Assembly (NCBI RefSeq): GCF_947623445.1
Contig: NC_135244.1
Span: 14,446,860-14,510,859, forward strand
Length of the DNA stretch: 64,000 nucleotides
From: Clavelina lepadiformis
Lineage: Eukaryota > Chordata > Ascidiacea > Aplousobranchia > Clavelinidae
Reading direction: 5' to 3'
Positions 34,926 to 47,886 of the stretch are shown here, piece by piece (position 1 is the stretch's first letter; each line of letters starts with the position of its first letter). The translations under genes and the position numbers were made by a program. The notes below the pieces were generated by a model. The model was not told the origin of the DNA. It saw only the letters and a list, made by a program, of their open reading frames with translations, and searched no databases.

Positions 34926-37900
34926 CCAGTTCATGAGATCCATCGCTTCACCATATCACCTTCATTTTGCTGTATAATGCTTCCCAGATCGTTAAATGTT
35001 GTTAAAATCACCACAATGCTAGATTTTGGTTGTAAAAACACCTATAGCTGCTTATCTATTACCGTTTGTTGGTAGGGGTTTCAGGATTAAGCAACGATAA
35101 TAGGCCTACAGGTATTTAATAATATCTGTATGTGTATTAAGATTAACTGCAGGATTGTATATAAGCAATTGAATGATACCCGAGTAGCTAACTTCGCCCT
35201 GGTAGGCCTACATAACTGTGGCCTATAAGTGTATTGTATATTAACCGTACAGCAGTAAGTAGACCCTTTTCTATTACGCTATCAAGTGTGGATGACGGCC
35301 AACAGAGTAAATAATTATAATTAATGGAAGTTAAAACAGAACATTGGTAGATTTTGTATTTACAAATCGTAGTGATTGTGCTAATAAAATATATCACTTC
35401 AATTAAACCTTTAGTGGATGAATAGTAATAGTGAACAGGCCTACAGTGTGTTTCGTACTGCATGTCATATTTACATAGTTTAGAGTCCTTACAGACCTTA
35501 CTCCTTTATCAAGGTACCGCTTGTGGACACTCAGGCCCAAATCAATTAACCGAGTCATTCGATAAGGTAACGGCTAATCGAAAAGAGGGAAAATTAATTA
35601 AATTATTGGTAGGCTAATATATGTGAAATATGAATATCGCTGCACACTTTGCATTGTATTTTTTATTTTCTAATAATTAATTTATATCGACCTACCGGTA
35701 TAAAATGAAAATCGCACATACACAAACCTTGCACATATAGGTCACAGGCATGAGAAGTACAGTAAGATTACTTGATTTTTATATAATACTTCTGTTGGGT
35801 AAGCAAGTAATTTGGACTGAGTTTTAATCGAGCTAATACACGATTCATAAATCCTGCGTATTAATTATAGAACCGATTTTCTCTCTCAAAGCAACCTTAC
35901 CCCAACATGACATGCATTTCGCCGACTAAAACAGGGTCCTTCAAAAAAGTTTATGTGAGATCCGGACATTATCAAATCGTTAGCTCACATTTTAAAGGTT
36001 TGTTTCAATTATTGTTATTAATACACTATGAAGATCATTTAACAAAGAGATATGGATTCAGATACGCCTTTTTTCGCAACATCACAACAACGTACGGTGA
36101 CGGCCATTAGGTTTCGCAATATATTGCACACGCAACATGAAAATCGTTCAATGCGACCTCCCACGCAAAGAAAATGTCTTCGTGACCTAGTAGCATACTA
36201 CTTTAGTCTTCAAGAAATCTTGACATTCTAGGCTCAATTCTTGCGGATCTTACTTAAGAACAGGTTTTGTTCACACTTGACGCAGATGGTAGAGCATTGA
36301 TTAGAACGAACAAAAGAAATACCAATAAAGAAATTATTGATAATGATGCTTCTTGAGCTCTTAAATTTACGCAACACGTCCCACGATTTATTCGGGCAAC
36401 CACAAAATTAACGTAACGGCTGCGTTGTTAAGGAGGCAGCATACATAATGAACCCCAAGAAAATGGAAATTAACCCAAAATACAAGGGTCGGTTGCGTTC
36501 TTTCCGCGCGGCAGTTGCGTGACAAATATCACCACTTGAGCCAAATACAATTGGATATTTATTGACAAAATATCATGATCGGAAGGGGCGATATATTGAA
36601 AAATTATTCTTTACGTCACTAATTCGCTGGCGCATAGATATAATCATATAAAACAATTCAGATTATAGTTTTTGTCAACCTGCCAAAAAATTTGTTGGAC
36701 ATCTAAAAAAGTTGTGCGTTTATGTAAATTGTTTGCTACTCCACAACTTATATTATTAAAAAAAAATAAACTGTAAAATTACATTTCCTCACAAAACTAT
36801 CGGAGATATTTTGCGAGTTTTGCAACAATTACGTGCGGCCCACCATGGAAATGCAGAGACATTGCTGGAAGTTACACAAAACCCATTCACGCTACTCTTA
36901 GTAATTAGTAATTACTGTTTCATCAAAAATTCTCTAAACACCGATCAATCTACGAACATTATAAGTTTATAACGAAGGCTTCACCGAGTTTGAATACGAC
37001 AAAATATATTTTCCTACGCATTGTGAAATCCGTTACGTGTCCAATTCTCTGCCAACTTCAAAAGTTAGTTACTGTAAATTTGAAAACGACCAACATTCCA
37101 TCTCGTACGTTCACTAACTGATACATGTAATAAGCTAAAATGATTGCAAAACATGTTGGCATTAACGGTATAATCTCATCGCGATATTACACGCATTTAT
37201 AAACGGTCTGATTAAAACAACGCCGAACGTTACTTAGACAAAAAAAGTTAAAGGCTATGGTATGTTTTGTGATCTTTGTACAGTGTGAACTACTGTTATA
37301 TGCTAAAAGTTACGTCATGTACAAGCTAGGGATAGTTTTGCATAATACAGTAGAATATGTAACAACCAGTGGAGTAGCTCTAGGTTAATTGTCCCCATTA
37401 ATGGCTGAAAAACAACTTCCTTAAGCCATAATTGCAAAAACGATGGTTTAATAATTTCGCATCAACATGTATCGTTAGAGCGACATAGACCACCGTAGCA
37501 TAAAAGCAGCCGCTTCTTGATTACCATGACGTATTTCATGACTTTTGCATATATACAGACTACAGTAATTTCAAACTTCGCTTTAATTATTGACAACTTC
37601 GAGTATAGTCACTACAGTATTATTAAGTTATAGCAAAATATATCGTTACTTTACTAACACGCAAAACAGGTCTACTGCATAGCAACCAGTCCCAGAAGAA
37701 CAATCGGTTTCTTGCAGAGGAAAATCAAAATGGTGTAATGCCTAATGCTTGCTTGCTGCTGCACAATCCGTAAATAGAAAAAGGACCGAAAGTCTTTTGT
37801 TGCTTTGATCGGTGCCCGAAGCATCTGATTGAGTAATTCGCGCACGCAGAAAAGGGTTTCAATAATAATTTTAAATGAGTATCTAGTTCATTTTTTATCT

Positions 37901-38081
37901 GCTGCCGTTTAAAACCTTCCACCGGGGGAGCACCGCCCCTCACGCGCTACGCCACTGGTATAACAACATATATTAATGGTAGTCATTAAATCAATTATAA
38001 AACAAAATAACTATACATGGGCAGCTTTCATTGATTTTGCGTATTAATACTCTTGTGGCAAAGGGTTACAGTAGGCTACTA
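34926..38081. other. Intergenic, CAP gene / SLC27 gene A (convergent)
   Basis: An AATAAA at 35383-35388 could end the CAP transcript. A hAT-type element lies at 37367-37957. I see no other coding or repeat structure in the 35.0-37.3 kb part. Confidence 0.45.
37367..37957. mobile_element. Probable hAT-type element, 591 bp
   Basis: The left end CAGTGGAGTAGCTCTAGG and the right end GCGCTACGCCACTG (inverted CAGTGGCGTAGC) form imperfect inverted repeats. The flanks are GTAACAAC on the left and GTATAACAAC on the right, an 8-bp duplication if two bases were later gained. No transposase is seen. Confidence 0.65.
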
Positions 38082-41000
38082 CTAGAACTTCATATCATTG
38101 CTCGCTATACGAGCCAACATATTTTGAGTGAATGGAACGTAAGTGCCTGATGGTTTATCCGCAACAAAGAGCGGGTCTTCCTTTATTCTGTCGAGATCGA
38201 TTCCCTCCGATTTCAGCTTGACCTTTATTTGTTTGGAAGTTCCAGTCACTTCAAGATATTTCGTAATCCTGAAAATATAATCCATGGGGTCAAAATCGAA
38301 AATAACATTTATGTCAAAGAATCATGTAATAAAGCTGGAAAGAGTTATTGAATGAGGTACTAGCGGTCTAGCACTTCAAGAACAATTTAAAACATGTTTA
38401 AAAAGTATCAAACCTGAGAAAAATTGGAACTGCATATTTGGGAAGATATTTAAGGCAGTAAAAGTAAAAGTCCTTGAAATTTAAATCATCAAAGTCGTCC
38501 AGAACAAGTGCCACCATTCCGGCACGACCTTCGTTGCCTGGGTCATGACAATAGAACCATGTTAAGCAAAAATCATCGCGTGCGAGAAAAATACACGGTT
38601 TAAGTACGTGAAACAGCATGGTCTGACATTTCTGTCTACCTGGTATTTTTACACCGTAGACATTTGCCTCCTTAACGCCTGGATATAGCAGAATGACGTC
38701 ACCAACGTCAACGGTGGAAACGTTTTCGCCTTTCCAGCGAAAAGTGTCGCCGACGCGATCGCAAAAATAGACGAAATAATTACTATCACGCATCAGCAGG
38801 TCACCAGAGTTGTAATAAGAATCCCCCTCCTAAAATGATGAATATGATAGTTTTTATATAAGGCGGAACGGTCGAAGCTGTACCACCGTGAACGACTTAC
38901 CTTAAAAACGTTGTGTAAAATCTTTTTTTGGGTGAGTTTAGCGTCACCAGCGTATGCGCAGTGCCCAGAAGGTCCAGAAGAACGGATTTGCCCAATAGCT
39001 AAACCAGGTTCGTTCAAACCAACTTCAACACACCTGTACAAGAAGATTTTCATCAAACAATCACGCTCAAAAAGGGGCGGTACGTTATTGAGAAGAGCAC
39101 TTATGTTAATTATAATACGGTTTATTCATGGTCATATGTTACACAAAACCAGCAAACAAACACGATATCGAGATCTAACCTCCCGCTTTCTGTTCTGTAA
39201 GGCTCTTCTTTTTCCCAATCGTACTTTACAAAGCTACATCCGGTCAAGGCCTACGCATAAAAGCATTATGCAATTTAGAATACTGTTTCATTACTGCAAG
39301 CAAACTGCCATGTCTTACACCATACACAACTAATTCATAATATATTTAACTTAGTAGGTGCACTAAAGGTATGCAACACCTTTAAAATAGGTGAACAAGT
39401 TCCTATGCTACCGATCCTGTTGCATAAGTTGATACAGCTGACATTGCTCTCAGTTGCGGCGTAGAATTCCACAATCCGGATTTGGCTTCCAAATCTCTCC
39501 AAAAACGTTTTCCATACATCAGGACGCAATCCGTTGCCGAATGCAATTCGAATTTTATGATCACGGTCCCTTGTCGTCTACAATAATTTGTTCCTTTAAG
39601 TAAAAATGCTTTCTTTTCTTAATGGGACAGAAATTTAATCAGAAAAGGCATACATTGTTTCTGGTAATGTGTTGTTCAGCATATTTTATTTCAAGCATGT
39701 GTGCTCCGCTACTTACAGGAACCGTGGGTATAGCAATAACAGAGACTTTATACGAAAAATCAAATGCCCCAAGTAATACATCATGTGTCACTTCTTACCG
39801 GTGGTTGGTTGCAGATGTAGCGCATGGTTTCACCAATATACTGAATTACTGTGACGTTATACTTTCGACAGTCAGCAAGAAAGTTACTAGCAGAGAACTG
39901 ACGACGCATTGCAATGGTGACACCTAAAGAGAATTACACACTTGAGTTAATATTCATTTCGTCTTGCAACTGGTATTAATGCAGCAGTTTATATGTTAAA
40001 TAAGATTATTGTATATCTGCTATGGTGGCAAAATTCTTTAAAATTGCATTTAGCCTTCACCATGAGAAATTTTACCAAAATTTAAAGCTGTTAGCACCCC
40101 AGCCATGCAGCCAGCCGTATGATACAGCGGTAAACTGCAATACATAATATCATCGAGACGAAGTTCAACGAATACTGATATCTGACTACCAAGAAACAAC
40201 TTTGTGTAAGTCATCTTCACTGCTTTAGAAGGACCTGCAAGCAATTAGTAAAACACAACTAACGTTTAAATATTTTTAATTCACTCTTTTGCATTGTACA
40301 GGGTGACGTTTTTGACTGCACGATGAGCGATACATAAAAGAAAAGACCTGTAGTTCCTGAAGTGAAAATTAGACAAGCAGTATTGCTAAATTTCACGTCC
40401 GGTTTCCATTCGCTTTCAAGTTCGGTAGATGGTTGTTCATCTGAAAATCAAGTTTGTGGTCAAACGAAGGTTATTCAATGAATTTCAAACAAATTTCACC
40501 TGGAAAGACTGACTGACAAAAAGGGTTTATAGCTAATGGCGTTAGCATGACCAGCATAATGCAACTTTTTAATTCTGAATTCACACTCCATTAATTAATC
40601 TATAAAGCAATGGTAAATTTGTAAAACGTAAACTTGAGCAAAACCATCAAACAGTTGCAGGATCTAGATTAAAAGAATGTTTTTATATTTCATCAATATT
40701 GCAAATAAAGTAGCTCATAAAATGTTTTATGTGCTTGATACAGTAGCTAACATACAGTACCAATAATAGATAGTAAGCTTTGCTGGTTGTCAATTTCTTT
40801 GGTATAGCATATAACAGAAACATCCATCTCTTGCAGCCAATCTTTTATGCCTTTAACAGCCTTAAAAAAAACAGATCTATTTACCTTGTTAAACATTCAA
40901 CCCGATTCAGTAGAAACGTGATGCTCTGGCATATATATGCAATTACTAGAAAATTAGAAAAGAATACACAACAAATGACAATTAATAATTACAACATCGA

Positions 41001-42252
41001 CAAACTCACAGAAAACTGTTTTGGTGTAAGAAAGTTGTAGCCAATTTAAAAAGATTTACCTCACTGAATGCATCATCACCACCGATTATGAGGAGTTTTG
41101 CATTAACTATGGAGATGCTGTAGATAAGAGCTTTCAGACGATTGTTGTAATTAATCAGGGCAATTTCTGCGCCAAGTTTCATACTTGCAAGTAAAATTGC
41201 AACATATGCTGGCTCATTGTACATCATTAAAGCAATCTAGAAGTTGAAAAAATACTGCTAAGCAAGTAAATGGCATAATGAGTATGCGTGCCTTCATACA
41301 CTTGACAAGAGTATAATTATTACCTATATAATACATAATAAACAAATAAAGAATAAATAAGAAAATAAGTAGGCACAAAATGGTGAGAAGTAATGGAAGA
41401 TTAAAAGTTGGATGGAAAAGCATACAAATATATATTACTATCCTAAAATTTTCGGTATAGCATATTAAGATCATACACTTATATTTCAAAGTGGCTAAAA
41501 AGCGTTGAGACTTAAACATTATAAAATTTTATAACGTAAACGCATAAGTTTTCATCCACGATTGAAGAAAGTGTTTATATGGGTTAGGGCAACATAAAAC
41601 AATAATTTATGGCAGATTAAACGCATTCTGTTTTCAAATAGATAAAACAACCATTGCAGATGATGATCAGTTCAGTAGTTTTTCACTCACCCTATCTCCC
41701 TGCCGGATTCCATGTTTATGAAAAGCCCGAGCTGTTTGATTTACTCGACGATTCATTTTTCCATAGGTCCAGCTCTCATCCATGAACAAAATATATGGCT
41801 TATCTGGATGTGACTTAGACAACTGCAGCAATCTAAGAAATGAGACATGTTGTTGATATCAAGATATGAGTGCACATATTACCGCAAAACAATAACTGTG
41901 AGTGTAAGTGTGTACATGGGTGTGATTATTACAAGAAAGAAATGGACTGAATAAGCGGTAAAACCTATTTTTAATATTATTAGGGCTTGCAATTGTTATT
42001 GCTGCTGGATAAAACTAACCTCTCGGGAAAGGTAACATTATTCTTCTTCATATTTTGGAATTTCTTCATCATGGTTGTACTCAAGCGTAAGTATTTTAAT
42101 TCATTTGGAAGCCAAGGTAAAACATATTTTAGAAGTTGCCATCCCAAAACAAATAAGCAGAAGACTGATATCACAGTCAATAACATTCCTACAATTAAGA
42201 AACACCTTGACCTAGCATTACACCTGTGGAATTTAAGTCCTGATAATTTCAT
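38082..42252 (-). CDS. SLC27A-like: SLC27/FATP-family acyl-CoA synthetase, copy A (complete, 13 exons)
   Basis: Fatty acid transport proteins are membrane enzymes that activate long or very-long-chain fatty acids with ATP and CoA and so trap them in the cell. Coding exons 5' to 3': 42252-42020, 41832-41691, 41236-41060, 40860-40761, 40440-40348, 40234-40076, 39923-39799, 39577-39380, 39250-39180, 39033-38901, 38829-38640, 38537-38414, 38268-38082, giving about 643 aa. Exon 1 encodes a hydrophobic N-terminal segment. Exons 5 and 6 form the AMP-binding motif [13 protein letters not shown], split at Gly. Other blocks are [35 protein letters not shown] and the FATP signature [16 protein letters not shown]. 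It is a tandem paralogue of copy B, and most exon lengths are identical (142, 177, 100, 93, 125, 198, 71, 190, 187). The exact SLC27 member cannot be set by eye. Confidence 0.92.
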
Positions 42253-43105
42253 ACAATGAAATTAAATTTAATCAGGTACCATGATAATAAGGCTCATTTA
42301 AAAAAAATTTTAAAGAAAAACAAAAGAAAAGAAAAAGTCTGGAGCAATCCAAAATTGCAATAGGTTTATGATAAAAAAAGTGAACTATTAATTATTATTA
42401 TCAATAAAATTACCTAATGATTTAATGTTAGCAATGCATACATAAGTAGCGGCAATAGATAACCACAATTGATAAATACAAGCAGCACAATAATTCTTAT
42501 TTTGGTTATACAGTTGAAATGCTAAAAAAGAATTGTGTTGATTTTTAATAATCGTGACTTGGACTTTAAATTATCGTAAATTAAAAACGTAACACATCAT
42601 AGATAAAGATGAGTAGAATGCATAAAGATATAAAGACATAGTGCTTATACATTTTGCAAAGCAGTTAAGGTAAAAAAGTAATAACAGGGTTACATTACTG
42701 TAGTTAAGTGAATTAAAAAATGGAGTTGCCAACAAATCGTGAGTATACCACGGATAACAAACAGCTATGTACTAAAGAATAGTTAGATAAATTCGCTGGA
42801 GGATACTCCAAAAACTTGCCAAAACTGATTTCAAATGTTGAGATCAGTTTTCATTTAAGAAGGATAACAAAATTCAAATTCGGTGATGACAATGATGTCT
42901 TGGAAAAAAATCGAGGGTTTTAGCTGGTTTTGGCAATATTATCATCATAAATAAAATTTGGGAAGTTTTTACACACAGGTATCACAATACGAAACTATAC
43001 TTTTAAAAAAAGTTAAAAATGACTGCACAAAACTTAACAGACTAAAAAGCTAGTTGCAAAAAAATAAACAACCACGCAAAAAATAAGAAATGTACAAAGA
43101 CAAGC

Positions 43106-43218
43106 TTGGCAACCTGCGCCCAATTGGTGAGGAATCATTATCGAGTTTAAGTCGCGCAAAACATTTCCTTAGTCCAAGGATAAAAATTTTGATACCATAA
43201 CATGATACCAGTAATGAT
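43106..43218 (+). repeat. SINE-like family 1 copy
   Basis: ATTATCGAGTTTAAGTC, then CCTTAGTCCAAGGATAAA and a GATACCATAACATGATACCA tail, matching the copy at 18981-19060 almost base for base in blocks. Confidence 0.5.
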
Positions 43219-43449
43219 TTTTCCATGATCTATGAAATCCAAGAAAATGTAAAGGTGGCACTTATACCTGAAAACATCATTTGGGTAGAGAGTTTTAGAC
43301 TAGAATTTAGTGAGGATATTTATTAAAGTTAAAGTTATGGGTAGAAATAAAATAAACCTAAGCAAAACCAAGTACTGTATACCAACCTTCCTGGAAAGAA
43401 AATATTTATTATACTGCCTTTTTTCATCACATCACAATTGTACTAAAAT

Positions 43450-43625
43450 ATACATACTTCAAGTAGTTTGAAAGTCATGTTTGAGAAGTTGCCATCTTAG
43501 AATAAGAGAACATAAATTTGATAAGAAACAGTCAGATTCTTAAACAATCCTACATTTGAGAAACTTTTTGATCTTGCATTACACCTGTAAGATGTAAATT
43601 GCGGTAATATTATCTTATTGCAATG
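43450..43625 (-). pseudogene. Relic of SLC27 exon 1
   Basis: The sequence GAGAAGTTGCCATC..AATAAG and CTTGCATTACACCTGTAAGAT on the plus strand aligns with exon 1 of copy A (42020-42252: GAAGTTGCCATCCC.. and CTAGCATTACACCTGTGGAA). Gaps and substitutions destroy the frame. It lies just upstream of copy A, so it is either a duplicated exon 1 or the 5' end of another dead copy. Confidence 0.5.
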
Positions 43626-44614
43626 ACATTATACTACAGGTTAAGAATTTACTTGTTAGCATGAAATTATATAGCCCAATTAGAAAAAGAAATGTCTGTG
43701 ATGAAAGTCAAAGGAAAAAATAAATTGAAGAAAACCAATATGAAGAACAACACAGAATGAGATTAAAATTAAACAGCAGACACACTTACACAAAATCCAA
43801 GATAAAAATGTTAATTTTCATTACTACCAATAGCATAGATTCAATTTTGGCATAGGTAAAGAAAAAATTAAAGTTAAGGGTAATTACAACTGGTATCAAA
43901 TCAAAAGAGCAAACAATAATTCACATGACTAGTGTCAAAAAAGCGAAGCTAGACTTTATAAAAAAAATTTATGATGATAACATTTGGCGATAAAATTCCA
44001 ATAATTTTTATTTACACAAAAATGTTTGTTGTTTATGTTTCAATGAATACATGAAGAGCTTAACTTAGGGTTCATTGTAAAAAAAATTTTTTTCAAAACC
44101 TTCTTGTACTTGGTCAGTGAATTATTTCTATACTTGCAATAGGCCTACTGAACAAACCATACAAAAATTATATCTCAAATATGAAGATATTGTTTCTAAC
44201 AATAGTTACAGTGACAATATTTATCTACAATGCTGTGCCTTCAAGCTAATATTTTAAAAGAAAAGCATAAAACAGTAGATACTTCAGTTTATCAATACCA
44301 TAAATTTTACGATGAAATTAAACTAAAATGCAAATATAATACTTATCAGCGTAATTTGTTTAAAAAATTTCAAATATGACATATGATGGTTTGGCTGCTC
44401 AAGATTGCTCAAAAAGAGTAATTCTATTGTAGGATATTTGCACATACCAATATAGGAAAATAAAGAGTATGCATGAAGTTTAGAAAATGGCTTGACAGGA
44501 AAAAGTGATAGATTATTATTATTGTTAGACATATACCTAAAATACAGCAAATGGTTATTGTAAAAGGGCTTCCAAAAACATGCATATTAGCCAAATTTAT
44601 CACAGAAAAATTTG

Positions 44615-44870
44615 TTTACATTCAAATTCTTTCTGGAGGTCTTAGTTTAACTTTATATAAACAATGTGTCACTTGTCAAGGAAATAGATCTCATCTTCTC
44701 CTTTATCTAAATCAAATCCATCATTCTGAAGATCAGTCTTTTTAGCTTAAAATTTCCAGTCATACTCATTCCTGTTGCAATCCGAAAACTGTAATCATGT
44801 AACTATTACCTGGAATTTTAGTTCCATATGCATTTGCAACCTTCACACCATGAAACATGTTTAACGCTAT
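44615..44870 (-). pseudogene. Relics of late SLC27 exons
   Basis: On the minus strand, 44870-44815 encodes HGVKVANAYGTKIPG, like [13 protein letters not shown] at the end of exon 11 in both intact genes. Then 44745-44640 encodes TDLQNDGFDLDKGEDEIYFL, like [21 protein letters not shown] of the last exon of copy B, with a stop soon after. Exon 12 is missing between them. Confidence 0.7.
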
Positions 44871-45424
44871 CTAAACCGGGTTCACAACATTACTATTTTA
44901 ACTTTGTGCGACTGACACTGCACAGAAATTTTCAATCGATAATCACTCGAAAACTATACGTCGTAAACTGATCGGAGTTAGTAGGTTAGTAGCAAAAACA
45001 TCTGGCTTCCTGTATACAGCATAATTGTAAAACTAAAGAAAGTGCATTTAGTGGAAATTAAGTATTTCTACAAGCGATACATTTCTAGAAGTTTTTCTTG
45101 TTACGCCATGCTCCCGCAGTGCTTAATTGCCTAGAAAACCAGCTGATCACAAGAAGAGAACAAAAGAGAATAGTTGGTCGAATTAGTTGTGTATAAATGA
45201 GTAAACGAATACGATACGCTTCAATGCGGAGAGAGAGCAAAATTATGAAAATATGACAATATTTCAAAAATTACAAAATCAAACTTTATAAAACAAACAT
45301 GGAAAGATAACTGAACAGTTTTTAGGAAAAGTCACCAAATTTCAAGTTTCCACAGCAAACAGTACAACTGTACACCACGTTTTGCTGTGACTGTGTGCAG
45401 AGTCAGCCACACATAGTGTAGATA

Positions 45425-45560
45425 GGGTTAAACTTCAGTGGTAGATACATCTTCTCCTTTCCAACGAAATATATCTCCAAGAAGATCAGAAAAGTAAACT
45501 TTATGGTTTTATCTCGCATTAATACATCTCCAGTATTGAAGTATGCATCTCCATTCTAAA
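45425..45560 (-). pseudogene. Relic of SLC27 exon 11, with frameshift
   Basis: The minus strand encodes NGDAYFNTGDVLMRDK in one frame and, after a frameshift, FSDLLGDIFRWKGEDVSTTEV in another. This matches exon 11 of copies A and B (GD.Y.NSGDL..D ... [16 protein letters not shown]). Confidence 0.75.
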
Positions 45561-46229
45561 ACATAAGCAGTCGATAATAAAATTCATTCAAACATCAAAA
45601 AGTACTATTTGTGCACTAGATGGAAAGCTGTTCTTCAATATATATCTTTTTTATGACAATAACCGAACTCCTGCAGTGCATTTATTAAATCGTTAATGAT
45701 GGCCATGTGTCAAAAAATTGGCAGTAACTTGTAAAGAAAGAGCTAAAATCTATAAAAATGAGCTTACCAAGTTCTTTCTAGCTAGAAAATCATCCATTTC
45801 CATTAATAAAATAAAACAATAACTAAAAATTAATTAATTGCCCAACTGATTTATAAGTTTTATAACTAACTAGAAAAAAAATAAAGAGGACAAAATATAG
45901 TACTGACATTCCTGCCCTTTTGCCCTGCCCCTGTCTTGCAATTAATACCCTGCCAAAAACTGGTAAGTGAAACATAATGAGTGCAAATCTGAAGTACTGG
46001 TGCTTCTTACTTTTCACCTGCTTTCATACAAAAACATAAGTATACAAAGAAATCTGCTTGTTTTACTTTAGAATGGTTAGACTTTTAGTACTGGCCAAGT
46101 GTGAAAATAGTATGACTGCATTTAGAGTCGTCTCACAAAAGTAAGTCCTATTGATACACTTTAGAAGTAAAAAATACAGATTCATCTTAGAAGTAACATA
46201 TTTTTAACATTATTCATATTTTTTTATCT

Positions 46230-46615
46230 GATACTGCTGGGTGAGTTCATGCACATTTGCAACCTTTACACCAGGGATGTCCAACCTTTTATTATAGTGG
46301 GCCGCATTGTCACTTGAAATAATTCAATGGGCCGCAGAACCTAATAAATTTCAAGAAAAATGGGTGCATAAAGTACATACTTTTGGAGTGAAAATGACTA
46401 GCGGGCCGCACAAAAATCTCAGGCGGGCCGCAGGTTGGACATCCCTGCTTTACACCATGAAGCATGTTTAAAGGTTCTCCAACTTCAGTGGTAGATACAT
46501 TTTCTCCTTTCCAATGAAATGTATCTACAAGACAATCAAAATTTTATAGTCTTTATCTCGCATTAATACATTTCGGGTATTGAAGTATGCATCCCCATTC
46601 TAAACACATCCAATT
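46230..46615 (-). pseudogene. Second relic of SLC27 exon 11, split by a hAT insertion
   Basis: Another exon-11-like stretch at about 46480-46610 (Y.NTR.., then [12 protein letters not shown]) with different lesions. It runs on into LNMLHGVK at 46450-46475 and continues beyond the 176-bp hAT element as VANVH at 46230-46265. So a second partial duplicate existed and the element jumped into it. The hAT target duplication CTTTACAC comes from the former coding sequence. Confidence 0.7.
46272..46447. mobile_element. hAT-type non-autonomous element (MITE), 176 bp
   Basis: The ends CAGGGATGTCCAACCT and AGGTTGGACATCCCTG are perfect inverted repeats, flanked by an exact 8-bp duplication CTTTACAC (46264-46271 and 46448-46455). 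GGGCCGCA motifs lie inside. It interrupts an SLC27 pseudo-exon. Confidence 0.92.
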
Positions 46616-46919
46616 GATAATAAAATTCATTTAAACATTACAATCTATCTTTTATCTTACTACGTGTAAAGCTGTTTTTGAATATTGTTAATTGAATAAA
46701 GTAACTAAACTTTTGCTATTTGTTTGTTAAATTTCTAATCATGACCAATTTGTTTCAATAAATATGCCAGTAACTTGTAAAAGAAAAGTTAAAAACTATA
46801 AAACTGACCTTATCAAGATATACATATCTAGTTCCAAAAATCTTCAAGCGTAAGACAAACAATTAAGCACAAACATATCTAAAATATGACAAGTCTAAGT
46901 TTTATTACATATAAAGCTG

Positions 46920-46995
46920 TCTTACATCAAACAAGTTTCTAACAATTTTTTTCTCTGTAAGATTTTTATTGCCCTTGTACAAGGCAAACTGAGGT
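46920..46995 (-). pseudogene. Relic of SLC27 exon 10
   Basis: The minus strand encodes [19 protein letters not shown], very like [19 protein letters not shown] of exon 10 in copy B. It precedes the exon-11 relics in the right order for a dead gene on the minus strand, and is closer to copy B than to copy A. Confidence 0.75.
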
Positions 46996-47886
46996 ATAAT
47001 TAATAATATAATTTCACAGTAAATCATGTCTGCGAGTACACTTGGTTTTCAAATTGTTAGTCAAAATTCATCAAGAAGTTCAATAATAGTCACATCATTA
47101 ACAGCATCAAATATACATTTAATAAATTTTCAAAATGGTTAAATCTTACTCTATATGTCATAGCTCATAACTTATTGTGCGCAAAAACTAGTCATTAAAT
47201 AATTAGAAACCTTCAAAATAAAAGCATCCAAAACACCCAAATTAAATTTTAAAAAAACAACAAAACAAATACTATGACAATTAAACCAATTAGTTAACTA
47301 ACACCATAGATCAATCATTTATAAAAGTTGCACTTCAACAAGTTAAATCAAATGCTTTATTTGTAATATACACCAAAACTAAAAGTGAAAAACATGTACT
47401 TTATTGTTAGAATCAGTCTATGATTTTCAATGAAATATAACTGGATAGAATAATTGCACAAAACCAAACCACTAATAGCACTTTAAAAGTGCAATGTTAA
47501 AAGTATTTTAAATTAGCGAAAGTAATTTTGAGATTTGATTACTGTAAAAATGTTTTTTTTCAAACACTATGGAGCATGAGACACACCCTAAATCTAGAGG
47601 AAATTGAATAGCACCATGCTGAAATTCAAAATAAGATTCCTGAAAAAAAATGCCAACAATAAAAACTATAGCTGGCTATAGCTGAAGCTGATGACAGCGA
47701 AAATTTAGGTAAATCTTTTCGAAAATATTGGGGCACTAGGTTATAATGAAGAGTAGATTGATTCATAATAAAATTAGAACTTTGGAATTGAAAAAAAAAC
47801 GAGAATAATCATTCCTGCTCTTCAGGCCTTTCAGACTTGACATTTGTTCTGGCTCTGGGTGAAATCAGCATATGAGCACTGAGCAA

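Larger units (their letters stand above)
42253..47886. other. Spacer between the two SLC27 genes, with dead gene copies
   Basis: AT-rich spacer between genes in the same direction. It holds several decayed SLC27 exons on the minus strand (listed separately), a SINE-like copy at 43106-43218 and a 176-bp hAT-type element at 46272-46447. The part 42.3-43.1 kb shows nothing I can name and may contain the promoter of copy A. Confidence 0.55.

Noticed and set aside
41214-41519. 101-codon minus-strand open frame upstream of SLC27 copy A exon 3
   Set aside because: It is AT-rich intron sequence without motifs; exons 2 and 3 splice across it in phase.
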